Shown in pieces: positions 1 to 10,476 of a stretch of 64,000 nt of DNA. A program made the translations under genes and the position numbers. Position 1 is the first letter of the stretch; each line of letters opens with the position of its first letter. The DNA is from Mycobacterium sp. UM_CSW (GTDB lineage Bacteria > Actinomycetota > Actinomycetes > Mycobacteriales > Mycobacteriaceae): NCBI RefSeq assembly GCF_000455205.1, contig NZ_AUWQ01000023.1, positions 45,257 to 109,256 on the forward strand, given 5' to 3'. The notes beneath the pieces were generated by a model that saw only the letters and a program-made list of their open reading frames with translations, searched no databases and was not told the origin of the DNA.

Positions 1-92
1 TCGACGCCGACGACCTCGTGGCCCGCGCGCAGCAGCTCGTCGACAACGTACCCATTGATGAATCCCGCGCTGCCAGTGACGAGAACTTTCAC
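1..92 (-). CDS. NAD-dependent epimerase/dehydratase, N-terminal fragment (runs off the window)
   Basis: Only the first 30 or so codons are in the window. From a GTG start the protein reads VKVLVTGSAGFINGYVV, which contains the GxxGxxG dinucleotide-binding turn of a Rossmann fold typical of extended SDR sugar-nucleotide epimerases/dehydratases. The start codon overlaps the stop of the upstream dehydrogenase gene by 4 bp (GTGA), so the two are translationally coupled and probably act on the same sugar nucleotide. The substrate cannot be named from this fragment. The last residue of the motif region is Asn-Gly rather than the more usual Gly-Ser/Gly-His, a minor variation. Confidence 0.75.
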   Translation of the reverse strand, partial: MKVLVTGSAGFINGYVVDELLRAGHEVVGV

Positions 93-1348
93 GGGGCCGG
101 GTTTCCCATGCTCAGCGTCGCCAACGAGGCTCCGTTCGGCGCGTCCGCTTCAGCCTGCTTGACCTCCAGGCAACCCCAGACATCCTCGACAATCTTGTCT
201 TCCGGAATCTGCAGACCGCGGTAGATCGAGTGCGGCACGCCGATGACGATGACATCGGCGCGGCCCAACACGACATCGAGTGCGTAGTACTCCGGGCCGT
301 CCAGGAACGGATCGTGCAGCATCACCTGCTTGGCCTCGAGCATCAGGAGGTGCCGGAGTTTGAAGCTGAGCGAGTCGCGCGTGTCATCACAGTCCGCCTT
401 GAACGTCATGCCGAGCAGGCCAACGGTCTTGTTGCGCAGATCAACCCGGCGCTTGAGCATGTTGACGATGAACTGGGGCTGGCCCTCGTTGATCAGCATG
501 GCCGCGTGTCCCAGCATGAAGTTGTTGTTGCTGAACCCCGCAAGCTGCATGGTGTCCTTCAACAGGCACGGGCCCGCCGCCAGCCCGGCCCTGGGCAGGC
601 TGTCGACGCGCTTGTTCTGGTATGTCGCCGCGTGATGAATGCGGTCGAAGTCGAGCCCGGCCTCACGGCTGAGCAGGTAGAACTGATTGGCGACCGCGAA
701 CTGGATGTAGCGGTAAGCGTTGCAGAACAACTTGGCCAGCTCGGCTTCCTGCGGCTCTACCTCGATGATCTCGGGGGTTATCCGCGAGAAGAGCTCGCGA
801 ACGATCCGACACCCTTCCTCGTCGAACCCGCTGATGATCTGCGGAATCTCGCGCAGCTCACGGATGGAGTGACCCTGCGCGATGCGCTCGGGGCAAAAAG
901 TGACGTGAACGCCAACCCCGCGCTCGGAGAACAAGTCGTGGACGCGCTGGCTTAGTCCTGGGTAAACGGTGCTCCGCAAGATGAGCGTCTGTCCGTCGTG
1001 AAAGTACGGACTGATCTCGTCGATGATGCGGAAGAAGGTGTGCGCCTGCGGTGTCAGATACTCGTCCACCGGCGTCCCGACGACGCAGATCACGATGTCG
1101 GAATTCCTGACCGCCCACGAATCGGTCGTTGCCGAGATACGGCCGGTCGGCAACAGCCGCTTAAGCAGATCCTGGGCCCCGTTCTCGACGAATGGCATTC
1201 GGCCGGCCATGATCGTTTTCAGCGCTGTGGTGTTCGTGTCGAGAATGTCGACGTGGAAACCCTCGTCCGCAAGCACGAGCGCCAGCGGCAGCCCGACGTG
1301 CCCGGCGCCGCCGATAATGCAGATGCGTTGATCGGTTTGAGCTGCCAT
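89..1348 (-). CDS. UDP-glucose/GDP-mannose-type nucleotide-sugar dehydrogenase
   Basis: 419 residues, normal for the family that oxidises the C6 hydroxyl of an NDP-sugar to a carboxylate in two NAD-dependent steps. The N-terminal Rossmann fold shows GGAGHVGLPLALVLADEGF at 13-31; the central domain has the AELAKLFCNAYRY helix near 203-213; the catalytic cysteine is expected in GPCLLKD (Cys261), and the C-terminal domain carries GMTFKADCDDTRDS. Sequence style is closer to the UDP-N-acetylmannosamine/GDP-mannose branch than to classical UDP-glucose dehydrogenase, but the substrate is not decided. A GGAG ribosome site precedes the ATG. It is followed by a coupled epimerase gene, which suggests synthesis of a uronic-acid-type precursor for an envelope polysaccharide or glycolipid. 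Confidence 0.88.
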   Translation of the reverse strand: MAAQTDQRICIIGGAGHVGLPLALVLADEGFHVDILDTNTTALKTIMAGRMPFVENGAQDLLKRLLPTGRISATTDSWAVRNSDIVICVVGTPVDEYLTPQAHTFFRIIDEISPYFHDGQTLILRSTVYPGLSQRVHDLFSERGVGVHVTFCPERIAQGHSIRELREIPQIISGFDEEGCRIVRELFSRITPEIIEVEPQEAELAKLFCNAYRYIQFAVANQFYLLSREAGLDFDRIHHAATYQNKRVDSLPRAGLAAGPCLLKDTMQLAGFSNNNFMLGHAAMLINEGQPQFIVNMLKRRVDLRNKTVGLLGMTFKADCDDTRDSLSFKLRHLLMLEAKQVMLHDPFLDGPEYYALDVVLGRADVIVIGVPHSIYRGLQIPEDKIVEDVWGCLEVKQAEADAPNGASLATLSMGNPAP

Positions 1349-1706
1349 TCGAAAGCCCCTCCGCTCCTTGCTTCAAGCCCCCCACGGGTTGAACAACCAC
1401 AAGTTCGTATTGCTAACGTGGTTCCGTTGGTTGGAGCGTACGAGATCTCGGGCCACCACGCGGCGTTTCGGGAAAATATCAACCCAGGCCGGAGCTCCCG
1501 ACTGTCCGACAGCGTCGGAAGCCTTGAGGCGCAGCGCCTCTGGCAACGGCTCGAGTATGCCACCGGCTGAATTTCGTCTGAAAAGTATGTGAATGACCTT
1601 CGACGTACGTTACCGCCGAGGACCTGGCTAACGCCGAAAGCCATTCACCGCGTGAGTTCCGCCAATTTCAGCCCGCGGCGACGAGTCCCCGAGTACTTTG
1701 CTCACC
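1349..1706. other. Intergenic region between divergent genes
   Basis: About 350 bp separating the divergently read nucleotide-sugar dehydrogenase and GtrA-type gene. It must hold both promoters. Open frames exist on both strands but none has a recognisable domain or ribosome site, and I see no RNA gene or clear repeat. Confidence 0.5.
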
Positions 1707-2174
1707 ATGCAGCTCCTGGGGGGCTCCGTCGCGAACGCCCACACGGTCGAAACGCGCAAGAAGCTACGCTACGCAGCCGTAGCGGCCGCCTTTCTGCCTA
1801 TCGGCCAGGGCCTGATCCAGGTGATGGGGGTGTGGCTCAATAGCTACACCGCCGCGTCGCTCCTCGCGGCGGCCATCGTCACCGTTCCCAACTTCTTCGC
1901 TAACAAGCACTTCGTCTGGCGGGCGACGTCGGCGGAGAACCTGCGCAGACAGGTGATCGTGTTCTGGCTGGTCGTGATGCTGGCGGTGTCACTGGCAACG
2001 CTTTTCACTTCTCTAGTCGATGACGCGATGGCCGGTGACACCACGGCCATCCATGGTGCTGCCGTGTTCTCGGTGCAGGTGCTGGGGTTCGGCGTCGTGT
2101 GGGTCGGCCGCTTCCTGATCCTGGATCGGTGGTTCCGCGACTCGCAGACGGCGCACGCGGCAACACGGTCGTAA
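1707..2174 (+). CDS. GtrA-family four-helix membrane protein
   Basis: About 155 residues with four predicted membrane segments and the GtrA signature PNFFANKHFVWR between helices 2 and 3 (family usually shows a similar N-F-x-x-N-x-x-x-x-F pattern). GtrA proteins are thought to help move undecaprenyl- or decaprenyl-phosphate-linked sugars across the membrane; the mycobacterial homologue Rv3789 has been linked to arabinan precursor handling. I chose the ATG at 1707; a TTG three codons upstream is possible. Its neighbours, a nucleotide-sugar dehydrogenase and a large membrane protein with glycosyltransferase-C-like layout, fit a role in glycan export or modification. Identity of the lipid-linked sugar is unknown. 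Confidence 0.75.
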   Translation: MQLLGGSVANAHTVETRKKLRYAAVAAAFLPIGQGLIQVMGVWLNSYTAASLLAAAIVTVPNFFANKHFVWRATSAENLRRQVIVFWLVVMLAVSLATLFTSLVDDAMAGDTTAIHGAAVFSVQVLGFGVVWVGRFLILDRWFRDSQTAHAATRS

Positions 2175-2259
2175 TTTCGGGACGCCGGTCCTGGGCGACG
2201 CCTTTGGACTCCATCCGTCGCTCCGGCCGAATCCCGGCGGAAGCCAACGGCATCCGCGG

Positions 2260-3843
2260 TCACTGACGCTGGGTTTGCAGGCTCCATCGCGCGCCGGCCG
2301 CGAAGAATAAACCGATTCCCAGCGCCAGCAATACGGGGGCTAGCGCAAGTACGAGGTGAACCGTCGTAGCCGTGCCGCTCGCGAGTCGTCCCCTGAGCAG
2401 CAAACGGTTGCGAACTCCGGCGTTGTCGGCGTCGGCAGGTCGGAATTGGTGCGGCAGTATCGCCCTGATATCTCGATCTTCCAAAGTTTGTGCCAGCTGT
2501 TGCGGGTGCGGGTAGGAAAGGTCGAACATCTGGCCGTGCCCGCCCTTTGCTTTGAGCTCGTCGACGTTCCGGGTGGTGAGGTAGGCCTGGACGTCGACCT
2601 CCTGTTGGTGTGCCGATTCGCCCCACCCGATCGCCCCGATCACGGATATCCAGCCCGTCGCCGCGGCCCCGGCGGCGACAACGAACACCCACGCGACGGC
2701 GGCCGGTTTCGCGTACCGGCCGAACCGTGCGACCCGCGCCCCGTCGAAGAGCGCGAACATCGCCATCAGCGCAACGGGATAGACCAGCAGGACGATGTCG
2801 AGATACCGCACCGCGACCGAGGCTCCACGGCCGTAGGCCAGGAGCACCAGCTGGATGCAGAGCCACCCGCCGATTCCGACCGCGACCCAGGCCCGATCGG
2901 ACAGGTCCGGTCGCCGCTTCAGCGTGTGCAGGCAAAACCAGACCACCGGGACCAATCCGACGATCGACTGGCCGCCGACCAGGAGCAATCCCTGGATAAA
3001 CGTCCACGGAGTGGTGCTCGTCGGATGGGCGGACGAGACCGACCATCCGATCATCGCCAGACCGATCGATGCCAGGACGGCGACGCCGGCGAACTCCCGG
3101 CCGCCCCGTCTTCTGGCTTTGGTTGCCAACTGCAAGCTCACGAGCGCGCCCGCCGCGAGAACGGCGGCCACGCCTGTCGCAAACGAGAAGTAACTGAGGA
3201 TCGCGGCGGCCAATCCGCAAAACCAGCGCACGGAGAACGGGCGCGCGAAGGCGAAGGCGACCAGGGCCGCGATGCCGAAGAACAGCGCGAGGTAGACCTG
3301 GCTCTGAAACCCCGACAGTGTGTTCTCGTAGCCAATTGGAAGCGCAAACAGAAGTGCGATGAAACCCGCCAGGAGTACGCGGCATCGCACCGCGACCAAG
3401 GGCAGCAGCAATGCCGAAAGCCAGATGATCGTCGCGGTATGGACGATCGCGCCCAGGATCATCTCGAGGCGTGTATTCCACTCGCCCGCGAGTTCCAAAT
3501 GTAAGAGTGCGAACAACCGGAACACAAAGATGCGGTGTTCATTGTGCGGGGCGAACAGGTTGGCGCAGGACAGTGCGCCCTTCAGGTACGGCGAGTACAG
3601 GTTCGCTGCTTCCCCGTACCACTGATCGTAGAAGGGCATCGGCGAACCGAGGGCCGAAATGGTGGCCAGCTTGGCGCCGAAGACAACGCAACTGATTGCG
3701 GCCACTAAGGCAAACGTGCCCTTCTGCCGTCGTTTTCCAAGTGATGGGTCCGGTGGTACAGAAGGGGTCCGTCCATTTTCATCTGTCGCCGCAGTGCGAT
3801 GTTGTAGGCCGAGGGCCGAATAACTCTCAACCTGCTCACCCAT
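2260..3843 (-). CDS. Large polytopic membrane protein, possible GT-C glycosyltransferase
   Basis: 527 residues, a charged cytoplasmic N-terminus of about 40 residues, then roughly a dozen hydrophobic segments. After the first membrane helix there is a conserved-looking loop containing PFYDQWYGEAANLYSP, followed by APHNEHRIFVFRL. An acidic residue in the first extracytoplasmic loop is typical of GT-C enzymes that use polyprenyl-phosphate sugars, and this is the basis of the suggestion; no named family is recognised. The gene converges on the GtrA-type gene. GC at third positions appears a little lower than in the surrounding housekeeping genes, consistent with an accessory origin, but this was judged by eye. 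Confidence 0.55.
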   Translation of the reverse strand: MGEQVESYSALGLQHRTAATDENGRTPSVPPDPSLGKRRQKGTFALVAAISCVVFGAKLATISALGSPMPFYDQWYGEAANLYSPYLKGALSCANLFAPHNEHRIFVFRLFALLHLELAGEWNTRLEMILGAIVHTATIIWLSALLLPLVAVRCRVLLAGFIALLFALPIGYENTLSGFQSQVYLALFFGIAALVAFAFARPFSVRWFCGLAAAILSYFSFATGVAAVLAAGALVSLQLATKARRRGGREFAGVAVLASIGLAMIGWSVSSAHPTSTTPWTFIQGLLLVGGQSIVGLVPVVWFCLHTLKRRPDLSDRAWVAVGIGGWLCIQLVLLAYGRGASVAVRYLDIVLLVYPVALMAMFALFDGARVARFGRYAKPAAVAWVFVVAAGAAATGWISVIGAIGWGESAHQQEVDVQAYLTTRNVDELKAKGGHGQMFDLSYPHPQQLAQTLEDRDIRAILPHQFRPADADNAGVRNRLLLRGRLASGTATTVHLVLALAPVLLALGIGLFFAAGARWSLQTQRQ

Positions 3844-4138
3844 TTGACAACTGACCCCCTAGCCAAGCAGCCCTGGCGACCGACGTTTTCGCGCCAGGCG
3901 CATCGCAGATCGCGGCTTTATGCTGCCGTGGAACCCCGAAGTACGCCGCGTTCGTAAACCCAAACGCCAGCCGACTTCCGACCTGCCCGCCGCCGCTGCG
4001 CGCCCCGCCCAACCCGACCCAAGGTTCGGACGACGACGAGGGCGAATACCTACCTATCTGAATCCCGATTATGGGAGCGTACGAGATTGACGTGTCCGAA
4101 GTCGGAGTTTTCAGTGGGAGCCCCCCGGAGGGATCGCT
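3844..4138. other. Intergenic region between divergent genes
   Basis: Nearly 300 bp between the start of the large membrane protein and the dodecin gene. Nothing recognisable is encoded; a GGAGGG ribosome site for dodecin lies at its right end. It presumably contains both promoters. Confidence 0.45.
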
Positions 4139-4366
4139 ATGAGCAATCACACCTACCGCGTGATCGAGATCGTTGGATCCTCGCCCGACGGGGTCGACGC
4201 CGCCATCCGCAGCGGTCTGGCGCGGGCGTCGCAGACCATGCGCGGCCTGGACTGGTTCGAGGTGGACTCGATCCGTGGCCACCTGGTCGACGGGGCCGTC
4301 GGACACGTCCAGGTGACGATGAAAGTCGGCTTCCGCCTGGAAGATTCCGAGGTCAGCCAGCCCTAG
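4139..4366 (+). CDS. Dodecin-family flavin-binding protein (Rv1498A-like)
   Basis: 75 residues starting MSNHTYRVIEIVGSS, the strand-helix-strand-strand layout of dodecins, which assemble as hollow dodecamers that bind FMN/FAD (and CoA in some actinobacteria) and act as flavin buffers. The segment MRGLDWFEVDSIRGHLVDG holds the tryptophan that stacks on the isoalloxazine rings. The length and sequence match the mycobacterial dodecin known as Rv1498A. A GGAGGG ribosome site is placed 6 bp before the ATG. Its stop codon overlaps the stop of the convergent lipL-like gene (shared CTAG). Confidence 0.93.
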   Translation: MSNHTYRVIEIVGSSPDGVDAAIRSGLARASQTMRGLDWFEVDSIRGHLVDGAVGHVQVTMKVGFRLEDSEVSQP

Positions 4367-5649
4367 CCGGCGACGGCTCCCGGCTCCGAGAAGGGCGCCC
4401 CGAACTCGGTCACCGGCTGCAGCCCGCGCTTCCGTACCTTCGCGGCGGCGTCGCGGATCAGCTTGTAGATGCCGACGAACGCCGCGTGATCGGTCATCAC
4501 GAACGGCGTCAGCAGCCGGTTGTGCACCAGCGAGAACGCCACACCTTGGGCAGGGTCGGCCCAGCCAAGCGAACCGCCCAGTCCGACGTGACCGAAGCCG
4601 GGCATCACATTGGCATACGGCAGGCTGTGGTAGCCGAGGTGGAAAGCCAACGGCACGAACAGGTTTCGGTCCGGCCGCAGGCTCCGCCGGCCGGTCAGGC
4701 CCGCGACGAGTTCACGGGACAGGAACTGGATGCCGTCGATCTCCCCGTGGTTGGCGATCGCGCCGTACATCCGGGCCAGCGCGCGGGCCGTCACCACCCC
4801 GTTGGCCGCCGGGATTTCGGCGTCCAGCATCGGCATCTCGCCCTGGACGGCGGCGATCATGCCGGGGAAGTACATGGACCGCCATCCCCCGGACAGCTCG
4901 TTGGCGACCTTGCGCGTCACGTAGGACAGGACCGGGTTGCCCACCAAGTTCTGCGGCGTGATGATCTGGGCCACCCGCGTCGGCGACTCGGCCGGCGGGC
5001 GGCCCAGGTGCATGCCGTCGGTGCCCAGCGGCTCGGCGAGTTCTTCACGGATCAGCGCGCGCATGCCTTTACCGGTCACCGCCCGGCCGAGACCGGACAT
5101 CAGCCAGCCGAATGTCAGCGCGTGATAGGCGGACTTGCCCAGCAGGCGCCCCGGCGGGGCGGCCGCCAGCCGCTGCTCCATCACGAGGTGATCGAACAAG
5201 TCTTCCTGCGTGGCGCCGCGCAGGCCCGACAGGCCGGCGGCGTGCCTCATCACCTCGCGCACGGTGAGCTCGGCTTTGCCGTTGGCGGCGAAGTCCGGCC
5301 AGTACTCGGCGACGGGAGCCTCGTAGTCGATGAGCCCACGGTCGGCGAGCCGGTGGATGACCGTGGCGGCCATGCCCTTGGTTGCCGAGAACACCATGGG
5401 GGCGGTGTCGGCCGACCACGGCACCTGACCGCCCCGGTCCGCCCAGCCGGTCCACACGTCGACCGCGGGCTGGCCGTCGACGTAGACGGCCAGCGCCCCG
5501 CCGCCGAACCGGCGGGCCGGGAACATCGTGGAGAAGGCGCGAACGACGCACGCAAAATGGGGGTCCGCCGCGCCGGACACACGATGGCCTGCGTCAGGGC
5601 CATCCTGTACAGGGACCGCGCGGCGAGCGACCCGAGACTCCATCGTCAC
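4363..5649 (-). CDS. lipL: Beta-lactamase-fold serine hydrolase/esterase LipL (Rv1497-like)
   Basis: 428 residues, matching the approximately 429-residue LipL. It belongs to the class C beta-lactamase/penicillin-binding-protein fold used by EstB-type esterases: the nucleophile motif SxxK is SATK at 88-91, the second-motif tyrosine is Tyr175 in YHALTF, and a C-terminal glycine-rich HVGLGGS stretch supplies the third motif. The product is likely a cell-wall or cytosolic esterase acting on short-chain esters; no obvious signal peptide is seen. The ATG is the first plausible start; a second possibility (ATG two codons on) would shorten it trivially. Located between dodecin and meaB as in M. tuberculosis. 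Confidence 0.88.
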   Translation of the reverse strand: MTMESRVARRAVPVQDGPDAGHRVSGAADPHFACVVRAFSTMFPARRFGGGALAVYVDGQPAVDVWTGWADRGGQVPWSADTAPMVFSATKGMAATVIHRLADRGLIDYEAPVAEYWPDFAANGKAELTVREVMRHAAGLSGLRGATQEDLFDHLVMEQRLAAAPPGRLLGKSAYHALTFGWLMSGLGRAVTGKGMRALIREELAEPLGTDGMHLGRPPAESPTRVAQIITPQNLVGNPVLSYVTRKVANELSGGWRSMYFPGMIAAVQGEMPMLDAEIPAANGVVTARALARMYGAIANHGEIDGIQFLSRELVAGLTGRRSLRPDRNLFVPLAFHLGYHSLPYANVMPGFGHVGLGGSLGWADPAQGVAFSLVHNRLLTPFVMTDHAAFVGIYKLIRDAAAKVRKRGLQPVTEFGAPFSEPGAVAG

Positions 5650-5713
5650 GCTATCGAATTTACTTGGATTTCATACCTTCCGCCGGGAAAACGGAGGCTA
5701 AGTTACCTTTCCG

Positions 5714-6688
5714 TTAGGCGGACGCGGCCTTGAGGATTTGCTGGGCCGCCAGCGCGGGGGTCAGCTCCCCCGCCTTGACCTGCCGTTCCAGGTCGGCGCG
5801 GATTTTGCGGACGCCCGGGTTGGACATCACCCGGTCCAGCACCGTGTCGCGGACCATCTGCCAGGTCCAGTCGACCTGCTGGGCCCGGCGGCGCTCGTCG
5901 AGTTCCCCGGCTTCGGATAGCACCCGGCGATGGCGCTCGATCGTGTCCCAGAGCTCGGCCAGGCCGGTGCCCTCGGTCGCGCTCATCGTGAGAACCGGTG
6001 GCCGCCAGAGCGTTTCGCCCGGGTGGATCAGCCTGATCGCCGCGGACAGCTCGCGCGCGGCCTTGCGCGCCTCGGGCAGGTGCTCCCCGTCGGCTTTGTT
6101 GACCACGACGATGTCGGCCAGCTCCAGCGCGCCCTTCTTGATGCCCTGCAGCTGATCGCCGCTGCGCGCCAGGGTCAGCAACACGAAAGTGTCCACCATG
6201 TTTGCCACGGCCACCTCGGACTGGCCGACGCCGACGGTCTCGACGAGTATGACGTCGAACCCGGCGGCCTCCAGCAGAACGATGGTTTCCCGCGTGGCCT
6301 TGGCCACCCCGCCTAACGTGCCTGACGTCGGGGACGGACGGATGTAGGCGTCCGGGTGCACCGCCAGGCGGGCCATCCGGGTCTTGTCGCCCAGGATCGA
6401 GCCGCCGGTGCGGGTCGACGACGGGTCGACGGCCAGCACGGCCACCCGATGGTCCCGCTCGATCAGGTACATGCCGAGCGCCTCGATGCTGGTGGACTTG
6501 CCCACCCCGGGCGTCCCGCTGATGCCGACGCGGCGCGCGTTGCCCGAGTGTGGCATCAGCTCCAGCAGCAGCTGCTGCGCTTTCTCCCGATGGTCGGCGC
6601 GGGTGGATTCCAGCAGCGTGATCGCCCGCGGCAGCGCCGCGCGATCGCCATTACGGACCGCCTCGGCCAATGCCTCGATTCCCGACAC
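5714..6688 (-). CDS. meaB: Methylmalonyl-CoA mutase-associated GTPase MeaB (ArgK/Rv1496-like)
   Basis: 324 residues of the G3E P-loop GTPase family. The Walker A is GTPGVGKS at 58-65, followed by VDPSSTRTGGSILGDKTRM, the switch-like ETVGVGQSE and the base-recognition NKAD. MeaB proteins gate loading of adenosylcobalamin onto methylmalonyl-CoA mutase and eject damaged cofactor. The mutase genes lie just upstream on the same strand, although a membrane-protein gene now intervenes. The start is GTG (reading MSGIEALAEAV). Older annotations call this family LAO/AO transport ATPase or ArgK, which is misleading; the mutase link is well established for the family. Confidence 0.93.
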   Translation of the reverse strand: MSGIEALAEAVRNGDRAALPRAITLLESTRADHREKAQQLLLELMPHSGNARRVGISGTPGVGKSTSIEALGMYLIERDHRVAVLAVDPSSTRTGGSILGDKTRMARLAVHPDAYIRPSPTSGTLGGVAKATRETIVLLEAAGFDVILVETVGVGQSEVAVANMVDTFVLLTLARSGDQLQGIKKGALELADIVVVNKADGEHLPEARKAARELSAAIRLIHPGETLWRPPVLTMSATEGTGLAELWDTIERHRRVLSEAGELDERRRAQQVDWTWQMVRDTVLDRVMSNPGVRKIRADLERQVKAGELTPALAAQQILKAASA

Positions 6689-6715
6689 GATCCCCCAGCG
6701 TATAGGGCCATCGGC

Positions 6716-8017
6716 TCAGAAAAGGTGCACGCTCCATACGCCGACGTTGTTCGCGGCCCCGGTCGGAAGCAACGCCAGCGCGACGACGATGTACACGAAC
6801 AGCAGCACGCTTCGCCTAGACGGCGCCTGCTCGATCTCCGGCCGCTTGATCGCGTAGAGGAAGTACACGGCGGCCACGTCGAAGGTGATCAAGATCCACC
6901 ACCGAGTCCAATCGACGGCGGTGACAAAGAGCGGAACCACCAATGCCGCCCCGAGCAACGGCAGCACGAGATTATGGCGTAATTCGCCGAGGAAAACACG
7001 GATCGGAACACCGGAGAAATAGCGAATTGTCCATGCCGTGCCGGCGAAGTACACCACCCCGAGGACGAAGGCGCCGAGCAGCGGGAAGAAACCCCACTGT
7101 AAAACCATGTAGACGGCGCCGGCCGTGTCGGAGTCGAAAATCGGTATGACTTTAGCGCACATGAAGTCGTGAAAATCCGTGCGGCTCTCGACCCGACCGA
7201 GCATGTAGTCGAGCGCTTTCTGCGGCGTTGTCGAAACGCCCCACGGATGCTCGATCATCCCGTGCGGGACTTGGGCACAAATTTGCGCCGCGACATCGCG
7301 GCGCCCCAGCGCGGCGACCAACAGGGTCGATACGATCCCCGGACCGACCGCCAAGACGGCGCACATTCGCTGGGTGGCACGCGTCGAATCCTTCGCGAGC
7401 ACGACGATCGCCAATACCGCTCCGAGCGCGAACTCGAGCGGAATCGCCTCGTGCATCAGGGCCAGCACGGCTATCCCGATTCCATACAGGGCGCTGAGGC
7501 TCATTCTGGCGCGGGAGGTTCTCACCGCGGTGAGGGAAACGGTATAGGCCAACAGCGCGGTCATGCCGAAGAGTTCGGGATGTGGGCTGTAGATGGCATA
7601 GGAAAGCGAGAAGGGCAGGACCGGAACCAGGAGGGCAAGCATTGCCCTGCGCTGAGACCGGGCTCCACTGGTAAAAATCCGCCACGTCAGCACGGCGAGG
7701 GCGGTCAACCAGACCACGATGGACGCCCACAGGATCGCATACGCGGCGGTGAAGTAGTGGCCGGGCGCGAAGATGCGGATCAGTTCACCCCCGAGCCCGC
7801 GTCGAACGAATCCCGGTGCGTAACTGCCGACGTAGTACTGCAACCACCATAAATCGTTGGAAAAGACAACCCGCTGGAAATACATGTGGGCGATAACCCA
7901 GCCGATCACCCAGGCCGAGGTGAGTGCGTAAGCCCACGGGAGCCTGCCGGTAAGGTACGGGTATCGATGCGGAATTAAGTGGTCCGCCGGATAGGTGGAA
8001 ATGGCCGACACCGGCAT
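6716..8017 (-). CDS. Polytopic membrane protein of unknown function, inserted between meaB and mutB
   Basis: 433 residues, about ten hydrophobic segments. Near the N-terminus it has NDLWWLQYYVGSYAPGF followed by VRRGLGGELIRIF, a GFVRRGL-type motif I associate with uncharacterised membrane proteins of polysaccharide gene sets in many bacteria; later CAQVPHGMIEHPWGVS in an extracytoplasmic loop. Function is unknown. The ATG start lies 238 bp after mutB ends, in a relatively AT-rich stretch, and the stop is 27 bp before meaB starts, so it may be co-transcribed with meaB. In M. tuberculosis this slot holds the mazEF4 toxin-antitoxin genes, so this is an accessory position. Confidence 0.6.
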   Translation of the reverse strand: MPVSAISTYPADHLIPHRYPYLTGRLPWAYALTSAWVIGWVIAHMYFQRVVFSNDLWWLQYYVGSYAPGFVRRGLGGELIRIFAPGHYFTAAYAILWASIVVWLTALAVLTWRIFTSGARSQRRAMLALLVPVLPFSLSYAIYSPHPELFGMTALLAYTVSLTAVRTSRARMSLSALYGIGIAVLALMHEAIPLEFALGAVLAIVVLAKDSTRATQRMCAVLAVGPGIVSTLLVAALGRRDVAAQICAQVPHGMIEHPWGVSTTPQKALDYMLGRVESRTDFHDFMCAKVIPIFDSDTAGAVYMVLQWGFFPLLGAFVLGVVYFAGTAWTIRYFSGVPIRVFLGELRHNLVLPLLGAALVVPLFVTAVDWTRWWILITFDVAAVYFLYAIKRPEIEQAPSRRSVLLFVYIVVALALLPTGAANNVGVWSVHLF

Positions 8018-8255
8018 AAAGGCACCTTTCCCGACAAAGGTTAGCCGGAGAATAGCCCATGCCGGGTCAGCGCGGTAGAGAATGTGACCATTTGGCCCAA
8101 AGAACTGCGATGGTAAAACGGTAGAACGGCTTACAAAATTCGCGATATCCGTCGCTCAATGGCCGAATATGAATGCATCGCAGCCCCCCATCGGGCGATG
8201 ATTCGGGCGCGCCGGTGACAATCCATGATTACCAACGCAATTGGTAAATGGGCGG

Positions 8256-10472
<2,217 letters not shown>

Positions 10473-10476
10473 GGCG

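Noticed and set aside
5690-5712. Sequence resembling part of an IdeR box (GGCTAAGTTACCTTTCC) between lipL and meaB
   Set aside because: Too many mismatches to TTAGGTTAGGCTAACCTAA and no iron-related gene adjacent.
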